Assembly (NCBI GenBank): GCA_026936325.1
Contig: JAPTHN010000001.1
Coordinates: 100,827,859 to 100,891,858 of the forward strand
Length of the DNA stretch: 64,000 bases
DNA from: Platynereis dumerilii
Lineage: Eukaryota > Annelida > Polychaeta > Phyllodocida > Nereididae
Direction of reading: 5' to 3'
Both the position numbers and the translations under genes were made by a program. A model generated the notes under the pieces. The model was not told the origin of the DNA. It worked only from the letters and a program-made list of their open reading frames with translations, and ran no database searches. Shown here in pieces: positions 35,400 through 47,428 of this stretch (positions are counted from its first letter, which is position 1; each line of letters starts with the position of its first letter).

Positions 35400-36380
35400 C
35401 ACTGTAAAATCGGAGGCGCTGATTCAGCTCAATTGATTGAGTGAGATGGTTGCACAAGTTGATTGAGCTAACATAGATTAATGTTTTAAGCTGAGATAAC
35501 TCAAAATACCGAGCTGAGATAGCTCAAAATATTAAGCTATGTTGACTAAGGTATTCAAGCTGAGAAAACTCAAAACAATGAGCTGTGTTGACTTACAGCT
35601 CAAAATATTGAGTTTTGTTGACTTATTGATCCAAGCTGACACAACTCAAAATTTTTAGCTGTGTTGACTTATTTTTAGTCGCTTTTCATTTATATTTGTG
35701 TGACCTGTCTTATAAAGTTATCTATGAATATGGGCTGTTATCCCAAAATATTGTTTGATATCTCAAGGGGATCCACCTGATCCAGTATGCTTCATTTTAG
35801 CACACCATGGACAGGCCCAAGATGCATTCAACAAAGACCAAATGTTGCATCACAAGGAGATTTAAAAATTAATTTCTTGTGAATAAATCCCAATGGCCTG
35901 CGGCTCATCTCAGTTGGTAAGCAGTGCTAGAAGCCTATACTTGAACACACCCTGACTTGGAAATGTTGGTTGACGTGTGAAAGCATGCATCTAATTACTC
36001 CCACAAATTAATTTAAGAGAGATAAAAATAAAAAAGTAACCAGCTAAAGTGATGTGCTACTCATTTTTTCTCTGGGATAGTGTAATATAAATGTTCTTTT
36101 TTCTTGTAAGTAAATAATTATTTAAAACTAAATGCAGTCTTATGAGAAGTGCTTGTTATAGATGGCGCTATATGTGGCATGACTGAGATGTCAAGCTATC
36201 TGCAACTACTGAAGCTTTCATGTTTTCACAGCTTAATGTTATGATTCGTTTGGACAACTTACAGCATTGAGCTATCATACCTTCACAACTTATAGGATTG
36301 AGCTATCATAGCTTGAAAATTATTAACATTCTCAGACAGCTCAAATTATTGCTTCAACTCAGTTTTCAAATTTTACAGTG
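35400..36380. mobile_element. Long non-autonomous DNA transposon, family 2 relative
   Basis: A 981-bp element with CACTGTAAAAT at the left end and its complement at the right end, flanked by TA (35398-35399 and 36381-36382). The left 75 bases, including GATTGAGTGAGATGGTTGCA, match the short family-2 MITEs at 44539-54839. Inside lie about four degenerate tandem units with AGCTGA-AACTCAAAATATT phrases (35485-35680) and then unique DNA. The unique part includes a tRNA A-box-like CTCATCTCAGTTGGTAAG near 35907. No transposase frame is visible. It is either a longer ancestor or a composite that gave rise to the short MITEs. Confidence 0.88.
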
Positions 36381-37030
36381 TATCATTCTTCCCTGCATCA
36401 GCATCAGTACTGGGTAAATGAAAGATCCCTCACAATGTTGTAAAATGTTGAGGACTCCCACTCTCCCATCTCATCAAGCAACCCCGAAGAGCACCAAGAA
36501 CCGGCCTTAGAGGACTGCACTTACCATACCAACCCACCTACCTATCATTTTTAATAATTAATCAATTATTTCTTGTACACCATATCTACATGCATGTAAT
36601 GGTGAAATTGAACCTCCATTTACTCGCGGATGACAGTACACAATCTGCAATACGTCTCCATACATGAAAAAGATGATTGCGTTGTCTTACATCTTATTGA
36701 TTTGTGTGTGCATGTGCGTGCCAGCATGAGAAGCATCCCATGTGCACAACAATGCAGAATTAGAAGAATAAAAGAAGATTCAAATTGATTACTTGTTTCA
36801 TACGAGGTTAACCCAGTTCAATAGCAGCTCATTAGAAACAGCCAATAAATATGATGACATTGGATGAGTTGCATTGCATTCACTTCATGCAGTGTATGGC
36901 AATGTACTGTTCATGCTATGCATTGCTGCAGCAAACACTACACCCTTGGGACAAGAAATCTTTTAAGATAGACAGATTCATGGTCTCACAAGAGAGACAC
37001 TGAAAAGCACCGCAGGGAGACACCAAAGAG
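36381..37030. other. AT-rich unique sequence
   Basis: No gene recognised. It contains two members of a degenerate dispersed word set (36604-36635 and 36808-36840). Confidence 0.45.
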
Positions 37031-39048
37031 TGAATCTGAGGAGAAAAATGCACTGTAGAGAGAACCTGAGGAGAAACATGCACTGTAGAGAGAACCTGAG
37101 GAGAAAAATGCACTGAAGAGAGAACCAGGGGAGAAATGTGCACTGAAGAGAGAACCTGAGGAGAAACATGCACTGAAGAGAGAACAAACAGAGAAACATG
37201 CACTGAAGAAAGAACCTGTTGAGAAACATGCACTGAAGAGAGGACCTGTGGAGAAACATGCACAGAAAAGAGAACCAACAGAGAAACATGCACAGAAGAG
37301 AGAACAAACAGAGAAACATGCACTGAAGAAAGAACCTGTGGAGAAACATGCACTGAAGAAATAACCTGTGGAGAAACATGCACAGAAGAGAGAACCAACA
37401 GAGAAGCATGCACTGAAGAAATAACCTGTGGAGAAACATGCACTGAAGAAAGAACCTGTGGAGAAACATGCACTGAAGAAAGAACCTGTGGAGAAACATG
37501 CACAGAAGAGAGAACCAACAGAGAAACATGCACTGGAGAAATAACCTGTGGAGAGACATGCACTGAAGAGAGCCTGTGGAGATACATGCACTGAAGAGAG
37601 AACCTGTGGAGAAACATGCACTGAAGAGAGAACCAACAGAGAAATGTGCACTGAAGAAAGAACCTGTGGAGAAACATGCACTGAAGAGAGAACCTGTGGA
37701 GAAACATGCACTGAAGAGAGAACCAACAGAGAAACATGCACTGAAGAAAGAACCAACAGAGAAACATGAACTGAGGAGAGAACCAACAGAGAAATGTGCA
37801 CTGAAGAAAGAACCTGTGGAGAAACATGCGCTGAAGAGAGGACCTGAGAAGAATCATGCAATGAGGAGAGAACACAAGGAGAAACATGCACAGGAGAGAG
37901 AACCAACAGAGAAACATTAACTGAAGAAAGAACCTGTGGAGAAACATGCACAGAAGAAATAACCTGTGGAGAAACATGCACAGAAGAGAGAACCAAAAGA
38001 GAAGCATGCACTGAAGAAATAACCTGTGGAGAAACATGCACTGAAGAAAGAACCTGTGGAGAAACATGCACTGAAGAAAGAACCTGTGGAGAAACATGCA
38101 CAGAAGAGAGAACCAACAGAGAAACATGCACTGGAGAAATAACCTGTGGAGAGACATGCACTGAAGAGAGCCTGTGGAGAAACATGCACTGAAGAGAGAA
38201 CCTGTGGAGAAACATGCACTGAAGAGAGAACCAACAGAGAAATGTGCACTGAAGAAAGAACCTGTGGAGAAACATGCACTGAAGAGAGAACCTGTGGAGA
38301 AACATGCACTGAAGAGAGAACCAACAGAGAAACATGCACTGAAGAAAGAACCTGTGGAGAAACATTCACTGAAGAGAGAACCAACAGAGAAATATGCACT
38401 GAAGAAAGAACCTGTGGAGAAACATGCACTGAAGAGAGGACCTGAGAAGAAACATGCAATGAAGAAAGAACCTGTGGAGAAACATGCACTGGAGAGAGAA
38501 CCAACAGAGAAACATTAACTGAAGAAAGAACCTGTGGAGAAACATGCACAGAAGAGAGAACCAACCGAGAAACATGCACTGAAGAAATAACCTGTGGAGA
38601 AACATGCACTGAAGAATGAACCTGTGGAGAGACATGCACTGAAGAGAGCCTGTGGAGATACATGCACTGAAGATAGAACCAACAGAGAAATGTGCACTGA
38701 AGAAAGAACCTGTGGAGAAACATGCACTGAAGAGAGAACCTGTGGAGAAACATGCACTGAAGAGAGAACCAACAGAGAAACATGCACTGAAGAAAGAACC
38801 TGTGGAGAAACATGCACTGAAGAGAGAACCAACAGAGAAACATGCACTGAAGAAAGAACCTGTGGAGAAACATGCACTGAAGAGAGAACCAACAGAGAAA
38901 CATGCACTGAAGAAAGAACCTGTGGAGAAACATGCACTGAAGAGCGAACCAACAGAGAAACATGCACTGAAGAAAGAACCTGTGGAGAAACATGCACTGA
39001 GAAGGAAATCAGTGGAAAATTATGCACTGATGAGAGAACCATTCACTA
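37031..39048. repeat. 30-bp minisatellite with higher-order repeats
   Basis: About 67 tandem copies of a 30-bp unit (consensus starts GAGAAACATGCACTGAAG) with a few diagnostic variants (CCTGTG or CCAACA ends; CATG or TGTG). A 2-base deletion in the unit at 37561 recurs at 38159 and 38637. The spacings, 598 and 478 bp, equal 20 and 16 units minus 2 bases, so larger blocks were duplicated. Since 30 is a multiple of three, frames stay open: up to 459 codons on the - strand and 151 on the + strand. One + frame reads as the decapeptide E-K-H-A-L-K-R-E-P-V, but seven unit variants carry an in-frame TAA and the 2-base deletions shift the frame. This argues against a gene. The 3' edge decays at 39000-39048. 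Confidence 0.95.
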
Positions 39049-41040
39049 ACGGATGACTACGCACTCACATAATATATCATGTTCAGGAACTTGTTCACAT
39101 CCTTACATTCTCAGGACTAGTCGTGGAAGGCAAGGAAAAGCCATATATTACAGTAAATGGACCAAATGACGAGATTGATCAATTGATCAATTAATGGGCA
39201 TATCAATACCTGGCTCAGTTTTGCAGAATAAAAATTAATCATGAATCACGAGAAAGTGAATGTTACGTATGGAATATTAAAGTAAAACTATACTGACTAT
39301 GGATAATGTGGTCATCTGTGAGTATTAGTGACCTCATAACTAGGCTAAATTAACAAGTGAAGTAAAAGACCTCGTTATGAGCGATAAATAAGAGATGAGG
39401 GAACAGACCATCGTGGAAGAATCACATGCGTTCATTCATTAGTTAGCAGTCAAAGCGGGGCAATAAAGAAGAGGTGGAAGAGGCAAGGAGAGAGGAGAGC
39501 ATACACTGTACATCACAGCTCAATTAGGCTGACAGAGTGGCCAATAAGGGTCGCTTGGTGGTCTGCATCACTAGCATCAATGGCAGCAGCAGCAGCAGAA
39601 GCAGGGTGAGAGGATAGGGTTGATGTGTCGTCTGGTCAAGCGAGGGCAATGCAACAAGTGTGTTGGACAAGAGTCTGGGCGATTAGCCACTGAGCATTGC
39701 TGAGCATCACTGGGTGAAAGGAGGAGGCTGGAATGGGGGGGGGGGCAAGAAGAAGGGCCTGCAATGAAGCCATCAAGGTAATGCTAGGCAATATAGGGGT
39801 CCTCTGTGGCTGCTACTAATGGTGGGGTGGATGAATGACGTTTTAAGTCCTGCATTTCTTCACCACCAAGGATGCCATAACTCAGGATATACCACCAAAT
39901 AACTTGAGTCTTGACATTGATATGGGTGCCACGAGGCAGCAGTCGAAAGTACATTTATCTCCTTCTCAAATATACTTCTCGATAAGACCATCCATCTACC
40001 AACCCCCCCCCCCCCCCCCCCCCTCCCTACCTCTTTCTCTTCCTCGGAGCCAAAAGAGATTGAAAGTTAGCAAAAAAAAGGCCAAAGAAAAACAGAAAGT
40101 CATCACACATATCGTGGGTGAGAAGCAGCTAGCTACAAGCAGCAGAGTATAGGAGCACCCCATGCATGGCTCCATCATTACCTCATACATGCAGAGCCAA
40201 CATGAGCAGCCTCAGCGGCAGCTCAAATATTTGACAGCTCCAAGCCACCAGAGATGCTTTAAACGCCTCTTGGCGTGTTAAATTTCATCGCGATTTACAG
40301 GGCGCTAAGCGCTCTAATTCCACGCTAAATTCCTGCCTATTTAATGTGGAGGGATTCAATCAGACCCCCAACAGCCCTCCTTTTTGAAAAAGAGGAAGAG
40401 GTAATGCAATAAACCGACAATTGTTGTTTGTTTTTAAAATGAAAGATGACGCAGAGCTGCCTTATGTAATTATAAAGCTTCTTAAAGAATCATTTAGCTG
40501 GAGAGGAGCCAGGCGACAGGGCTTTAAAGGGTGTCTTTAAGAGAATCTTTAAGATGCAGAAATTCTATAAAGGCTTCTTAAGGCGTCTTCTTAAAGAGGC
40601 CGCAGTTTTAAATGACTCCATCGCCGTTGATGTTGCTGCTGCAAGGGCTGAAGATGCTGAAGATGCTACTGATGCCGAGGGATGCTGAGGGAGGGAGCAT
40701 CTTGATTGTACATGCACATGTTGGGTAATCACTGAAGCTGATTGAAAGTGATTGGGAATATGCAATCAATGTCTTTAATGATCTCAACCCCTGCACCCCA
40801 GAAGACGAGTAGAAGGAAGGGAGCATCTAATCTCAAGGCCGTTTTAACATGTGGTCATGTAGATTAGAATAGACAGGCTTTTCAGAATCAAAACATGCAG
40901 TTGAAGCAAAGAACATGTAGCCTAGATGTAAGATAAAATTTGACCCAGTTCAATGACTGAATGACTCATTCACAAGAGGACTATCTCTTCTGTGTCATCT
41001 TGGAACACACAAGACACTAGAGGATGAGTGGGGGTCTGTG
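39049..41040. other. Unique sequence with C homopolymer
   Basis: No gene recognised. A 21-base C run lies at 40003-40023, short CAG runs at 39582-39598, and GATGCTGAAGATGCT-type phrases at 40630-40690. Confidence 0.42.
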
Positions 41041-41505
41041 AGACAAAGTAGTGAGCAAGAGACTCGAGATAGACAGTGAAGAGAAATATGGAGATGCCAC
41101 AGACAGACACAAGACAGAAAGAGAGAGATAGTGAAGCTTCAAGAGAGACACCACAAAGACACACCAAAGGTAGACAAGGAACATCATGGATAGACATTGA
41201 AGATTGACATTGAAAAGAAACACTGAAAGGAAACGCCCAATATACATGGAAGATAGACACCGGAGATAGACACTGGAGACAGACACCTGAGACAGACAAA
41301 ATAGACACCGAAGAAAGTCTGAGGCACCAAATATGAGTCAAAGACAGACACTGGAAATAGGCCTATATTAAGGAGAAACACTGAAGACAGAGTCTCACGA
41401 CAGACTGCAAACACAGAAGGAGATTGAGCAACAGGGGATGCAAGGAAGGGACTAGAGGAAGACAGACACAAGAAGAAGAAGAAGAAGGAGAAGAAGAAAA
41501 AGATA
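41041..41505. repeat. Degenerate AGACA-rich minisatellite grading into a purine tract
   Basis: Loosely repeated 11-13-base phrases of the type GAGATAGACACTGGAGACAG run from about 41060 to 41420. They are followed by a GAAGAA-rich purine tract at about 41430-41505. The Ser/Leu/Phe/Cys-rich frames on the - strand come from this. Confidence 0.7.
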
Positions 41506-44500
41506 GAACAAGGTGCTAGAGCAAAATAGTGGTGCACTTAGGCAATTGGAACACTGTAGGGACAATCAGAGACACTGGGACCATTGCGAGACAGTCAGAG
41601 ACACCGCAATGAAACACCGCCATGAGACACTGAAGTGAGGTTGCGTCGAGCACCACAGAGACACCGGCTTCTTGAGACATGCGAAGGAAATTTCCCGGGA
41701 CAAATTCTACACGTAATGAGCCAGGCAAGAAACAATGGCAGATGGAGGGTAGCTAGAAATTCAGCATCACGAACTGCTTCTGACCACTCTTAGGGGTCAT
41801 CTTGTCACATCCATCCCTCTGATTAATCTACATCTGTCAACACATGCCTCCCATCACCACAGCTTTCAACTCCCCCTGCAAACCAACCAATAATCCTCTG
41901 ACCATATTCATACGCCATGAGCCTGAATTAATTCTGTCATTACACTGAGCTTTGCAATGCTTTGCAATGCTTGAATACAACATTAATGGATATATTGGTT
42001 TAGTTCTTGTTTGATTTGTAAGCACATCACCAAAAATGAATCAAATCAACTCTTGCATTTCCATTACGGATGGTACGAGAAAATATATTAATTCAACTAT
42101 ATTAATTCAGCACACTGCAAATATGATTCACACCCATACATTAACAAGAAATTAATTCTGCTGCTACTCCAATGTGGAGCCAATTCCGAGAACAAAATAT
42201 TGCTGGAAAATGACTTATTTTTACCAACATATATAAAATTTCCTCTATTAATTACATCTGTTACCAAAGAAGGTGTATGACACATTGTTATAATTAACAC
42301 ATTTACTAACATGACTTTAGGCTTTCTTTCTGGACAATTACTTATATCACTGCAGAAAAAGTGATAAGCAAAAGCACCCCCTTTTCTATGGTACGAATCC
42401 ACCATACGGTCGAATATTTTGAAATCTCCAAAAATGGTAATTTTAACCATAAAAAGTATTTCTGATTTAATGGTGACAAAAACCTAAAAGCGAAATCACT
42501 TATTCTTTGAATGCATGGTATCAAGTTAATGGAAATCACTAAGAAAATAATCTTATTGTTTCATCTAACGTCACAAGGAAAAAAAAACTTTTGACCAACA
42601 CAAAAACTATTATTCAGTATAATATTCAAATGAAACTACATAGCTGCAAGTCAGGACACAACATCCATAATGACAATTACAAAGATGCTGAAAAATCCTT
42701 GACTTACTGAATACCTGGAGGGCACAACTGTCAAAGTGTGACATTTATCAAAATAAGGTCTTAAGCCCAACAAGAAATGACCTGAGGTCACATTCATAAA
42801 AGTGACCTCTGCCATCAACTTACATTGTGTAGTGAAATAACGGTCCCAGGGCAGCCTCTATATATTTGGAAGTGAAAGAAAATGCAAGTATTGAGGACAT
42901 TATTATGCATTAAGTGTCCACTGACCATTAAGGAATGCCCAGCATACAAAATGACCACACTTGTGACCATCCTTGCATGTGACCTTAAGATTCATAAAAT
43001 ATAACGTTTCATATGAGGTCACGAGTCTAATGATATCTTATGCAAGTTCACATTTTATGACTGATTGTGATAGTTGTAACAGTCCATAATGACTAAATTA
43101 CTTATTAACTCTTGGCAAGTGTGAGTAAAACAATTAATATATCATTGAACAGTCATAGGATGTTGCCACCCATTTGCTCAAATGTCCACTTGCTATTTAC
43201 TTCGAAAAAATAAACACAAACAAAAAAAACGCATTTGACACTATGTGTAATGATGAACTGTACTTGAATAACATTTGGTGATACATGTATATAATTGAAA
43301 TGACAAAACATTTTTTAGGATGAACATAAAACGTTTATCGACAATTCTACATATATACAGTTGGATTCCCCATCCTTGTAAAAATAATAGATCTGGTTTT
43401 TATTGAGAGACATTGCCATGAGGAGTCCAAATACTTAACATTCATACAAATCCATCTTGACTAAAGTGAAATCAACATAATCGGAGTAGGGGCTTAATCT
43501 GCACTTCATCTATATTTTTAGGCACTAACAGTAGCTGATTGTTAAGATTATTGTTCTGTATGTTACATGAGAAGTCATAGGTGCAGGGAAAGCGCTTTAC
43601 TTCAAATGAAATACAACAATTATGTCAAAGTGGGCCGCATGCCATTGCATATTTGAGATGGTGGAGGAGATATTCCACATCAATAGAGGTGAATGGGCAG
43701 ATGTATTGTGGTATCAATGCTACACAGTTGTGTGGATGAGATTATACAAGTGCAAAACCACTACAATTTATCTACACTTGTTTCATGATAGGCGTTTGCA
43801 TAATGTTATGACATTTCCTATGACACATGGGTATGTTACATGTCATGGCCACTGGCCAAGTGACATGCTATTGATGTCAGTCGACATGTGATCGATGAAA
43901 GTTTGTCACTTCCAAGTTACTGTCAATGTCAGCTTCCCAATTCCTCAGAACTCCTCTCTAATCGTTCCAAAATTTATTGAATGCATTCAGGCAAATGAGT
44001 ACATTTTATAACACACTTGTACACAAGTCACAACCATGCAGAAAAAGTCAATAGCCAGAAAGCCAGGAAATCAAATCACCACTCAGTCGAAAGCAAATTG
44101 CCAAACACACAACCATCTGACAAACTGTTCTGCCTTTCAACCAATTGATCCATCCATTTATAAAATTACTTAAATAAATGATTAAAGGGATAGCACATGT
44201 GGATCAGTCAATAAAACCCATTTAAAACTCCACAACAGTGACGACACTACTTTTAATTGTGTGGAATTGGAACTGCATATTGACTTGGTATTGAGGGAGT
44301 TCTATGCTTAAAAGCATTAATTAGTCACATGCTCCAAATAACGATCCATTATACAACATGAGTTTTTTTCGTAATAGATATATTTTTGATAGTGTTATGC
44401 TAAGTTGAAAACAAACCGCACATAGTTACATATATAACAGGTAACTGCAGACAGTGCACAGCGGTCATCCCTTCTGGTTTCTGTCAAAAAATCAAATTTC

Positions 44501-44538
44501 ATAAACATACCTACTTGTAATCTTGGACGCAATTGGTA
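41506..44538. other. AT-rich unique sequence, no gene recognised
   Basis: A continuation of GACACTG-type phrases to about 41680, then 2.5 kb of AT-rich DNA with no recognisable exon, RNA or transposon. Frames reach only about 117 codons. Confidence 0.45.
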
Positions 44539-44747
44539 CACTGTAAAATATAAATTTTGGGTCAATAAAACGATTGAGTGTGATGGTTGCGCATGCAATA
44601 TCTTTGAGCTAACAAAACTTGTTGTTTTAAGTTATGACAACGGAAAGATTATCATAACTTAAAACAACAAGCTATGTCAGCTCAAACATATTGTGCAACC
44701 ATCTCACTCAATCATTTAAGCTGACTCAAAATTTCAAATTTTACAGT
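44539..44747. mobile_element. Palindromic MITE, family 2
   Basis: About 209 bp, starting CACTGTAAAAT and ending ATTTTACAGT. Inverted arms contain GATTGAGTGTGATGGTTGC and TTGTTTTAAGTTATGA around a short central loop. A direct repeat of roughly 25 bases (TTGTAATCTTGGAC and following) lies just outside both ends, near 44516 and 44752. Confidence 0.9.
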
Positions 44748-45200
44748 ACTTATTGTAATCTTGGACACATTCGGTATCCTACTGCGTCTACACAGCTTTC
44801 CAAGAAATGCATGGTGTAAATTGGTGGTCATTGCAGAATGCCTTTTCTTCCCGGAAGACCAAAAAAGCTGACCGGCACGAAGCAGCAATGACACTGTCAG
44901 AGAAGTGTGACATAGACAGCAAAGTGTGACACTGAAACAAGTGCAGGGGACAGTGACAGGACGGAACGCTGCAGGACAGATGTCAGATAGCGACAACGAC
45001 CAGTGACACGTCAGGCTGACACGTCGGATGACACGTCGTGACAGAGACTTTCTGGAGGATAACAACGCTACTCCCACTGACCACAGGAGAATCTGTAGTG
45101 AACAGATAGGAGTGAGGTTGTAAACTAAACATATCAGACCATATATTTAATAAACAAGACAGATAAAAGAAAAGATGGTACACAGAAGTAACATAATATA

Positions 45201-45403
45201 CATCGTAAAATTTCAATTTGGAGTCAGCTTAAATGATCAAGGAAATGGTTGCACAATTCCTTTGAGCTGACATAGCTTGTTGTTTTAAATTATGACAACA
45301 GACAGATTATCATAACTTAAAACAATAACCTATGTCAGCTCAAAGGAATTGTGTAACCAACTCACTCAATCATTTAAGCTGACTCAAAATATCAAATTTT
45401 GTG
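45201..45403. mobile_element. Palindromic MITE, family 2, decayed ends
   Basis: About 203 bp with the same arms (CAGCTTAAATGAT, TTGTTTTAAATTATGA and complements), but both termini have diverged from CACTGTAAAAT. It lies about 450 bases from the previous copy. It looks like one of the older members. Confidence 0.87.
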
Positions 45404-45500
45404 TTTTAGAGAGGCAGTATTAATAGAAGTCAAAAGTCTTGGGAAGTAATGTAGTAGTTGCAATAAAGAGAGAAATGGGTATAGTACAATTATTAGTACA

Positions 45501-45592
45501 CACTCTAAAAATTTTTAGACAAAATTGGTTTTTTAGATTCAAAAAACCATTTTGAATCTAAAAAACCAATTTTGTCCCGACAGTTTTAGAGT
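45501..45592. mobile_element. Internally deleted family-1 MITE
   Basis: Only 92 bp: a left CACTCTAAAAATTTTTAGAC end, the AGATTCAAAA arm, and the complementary right half ending TTTTAGAGT. The inner half of the hairpin is missing, so the arms now meet at the AGATTCAAAAAACC step. Deletion at a hairpin tip is expected of palindromes during replication. Confidence 0.88.
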
Positions 45593-46174
45593 ACATGCAC
45601 CTTGTCTGCACCCTTCCTTCTGCGTTTAAGACTTCAAAATTAATGTAACCTCTCAATACTTTTAGTTACATCTATCATGCTCATACCATATCTATCTCAT
45701 TCCTCATGCAGCTTCCTTTATTTGATATCTCCCTTGACCATTACTTCTGCAACATCTCTTCTCAGTTTAAGAATTTAAAGTGTCATGTCTGTTACCTCCC
45801 TATTTTCCCATAGACCAATACCTTTGGGGAATAAGCTTTTTCCTCAAACCCATACCCGGGATAACCACAAATCTCTCACTCCTTTTATTCCCAAGCCCAT
45901 ACCACCCATCTCACACCTTCCTTGTCTGTTGCCTCTTGACCATTACCTCTCCTGTCAGCAACCCCTCATTTCCGTCACCTTTCTTTCTCCAGTTGACAGG
46001 AGAAGCAAGGTCAGGGGCACAGGAGAGCAGAGGAGAGCTCAGGAGAGCAGAGGGGAGCAGACCTAAACTGGCCTATCTGTGTCTCATCATGTGTCAGCTG
46101 CTCTTCTGTCTGTCCATCTTATTGTAACTGCACCACAGGCAGGATTGATGCCTAGGCTACTGATGCTTTGGATA
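45593..46174. other. Unique sequence, no gene recognised
   Basis: A pyrimidine-rich stretch with short frames only (up to 115 codons on the + strand). A GGAGAGCAGAGG-type triplicate lies at about 46020-46056. Confidence 0.45.
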
Positions 46175-46680
46175 CAGATGCTTTGCGTACAGATGCCTTG
46201 ACTAGTAGACACTATGAGACAGTTGAGTTGTAGTTACTACTGATGCCTTGTTAGACTTATGTCATACCGATGCTCTACCATTGTAACTCCAGTTAAAGAG
46301 TCAGTGCGGGCATCACCTCTTGTAGATTTTCCACAACTAAAACAACAGCAACAATGTCTTGCCTACAGATGCCCTGACTAGTAGACAGTTGCAGTTACTA
46401 CTGATGCCTTGTTAAACTGATGTCATACTGATGCTCTACCATCGTTACTGCAGTTAAAGAGTCAGTGTGGGCATTATCTCTTGTAGATTTTCCACAACTA
46501 AAACAACAGCAACAATGCATTGCCTACAGATGCCCTGACTAGTTGCGGTTACTACTGATGCCTTGTTAGACAGATGTCCTCCTGATGTTCCACTACTGTA
46601 ACTACAGTGAAAAAGTCAGTGGGCATCATCTCTTGCAGATTTTCCACAACAAAAAGTCAAAACAACAGCATCATCAGCAT
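46175..46680 (+). repeat. Three-copy tandem repeat, period 152-161 bp
   Basis: Three successive units share CCTACAGATGCCCTGACTAG, TACTACTGATGCCTTGTTA, AGTCAGTG and TAGATTTTCCACAAC. The last word starts at 46321, 46482 and 46634 (the first base of the preceding TGTAG/TGCAG), giving periods of 161 and 152. The units end in an AAAACAACAGCAACAATG phrase. Confidence 0.92.
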
Positions 46681-47221
46681 CAGCAGCATCAACAGAACAA
46701 GCATGGGAAGCATCAACAGTATCAGAAGTAGACACATCACATACACACCGCTGTCATATCACCTCATATGTGTTCCGGATGTCCATTGGTCCACTTACTC
46801 TGGAAAAATATTCTCAAAGTGAGTCCATTATGAATGGACCAGCAGCCACGGCACAGCCACAGCACAGGCCACTAAGGCACGCCTAATAGGCTCAATGTGA
46901 GGCGACTTTCTTTTTCTCTCAGTCCCATTTTTCCCTCTGTCCTCACACACAACACACCTGGATAGGCTACCACCACCTCAAAGGGCTGGCCATCCTGTCC
47001 GTGTCCTGTGTTCTTTTGAAGCCTTTCAAAGCATCATGTCATGCACACATGTAGGTCGTGATGGGAATCTGGACATCGCTTTCCCATGGCACACATCTCA
47101 GCACATCTTGGACGATGCCAATATGTTGGTGTGCAAAACAAGCAGGGGTGCTGAAAGCAATCTATACCACAATTGACATGTGTGTCAGTTGATTCAGTAC
47201 TGAATGTACTTACATTTGCTA
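46681..47221. other. Unique sequence
   Basis: It starts with CATCAGCATCAGCAGC-type phrases and continues as unremarkable DNA. No gene recognised. Confidence 0.45.
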
Positions 47222-47428
47222 CACTGTAAAATCAGCATTTTGAGTTGGCTTAAATGATTGAGTGAGATGGTTGCACAATTCCTTTGAGCAAACAAAGCTT
47301 GTTGTTTTAAGTTATGATAACGGACAGATTATCTTAGCTGAAAACAACAAGCTATGCTAGCTCAAAGGAATTGTACAAACATCTCACTCAATCATTTAAG
47401 CTGACTCAAAATTTCAAATGTTACAGTG
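47222..47428. mobile_element. Palindromic MITE, family 2
   Basis: A 207-bp copy with intact CACTGTAAAAT and complementary termini and TA on both sides (47220-47221 and 47429-47430). Its centre reads GATAACGGACAGATTATC. Confidence 0.93.

Noticed and set aside
36916-38993. Frames of 358-459 codons on the - strand, Cys/Phe/Leu-rich
   Set aside because: Produced by a 30-bp repeat whose length is a multiple of three. All variation follows the repeat and no flanking unique coding sequence exists.
37031-39048. CRISPR-like array
   Set aside because: Units are contiguous 30-bp copies without unique spacers, and the window is eukaryotic in character.
37548-39056. Possible zinc-finger linker array from Glu-Lys-His-type repeats
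   Set aside because: The 10-residue period lacks paired Cys and His at zinc-finger spacing, and several units carry an in-frame stop.
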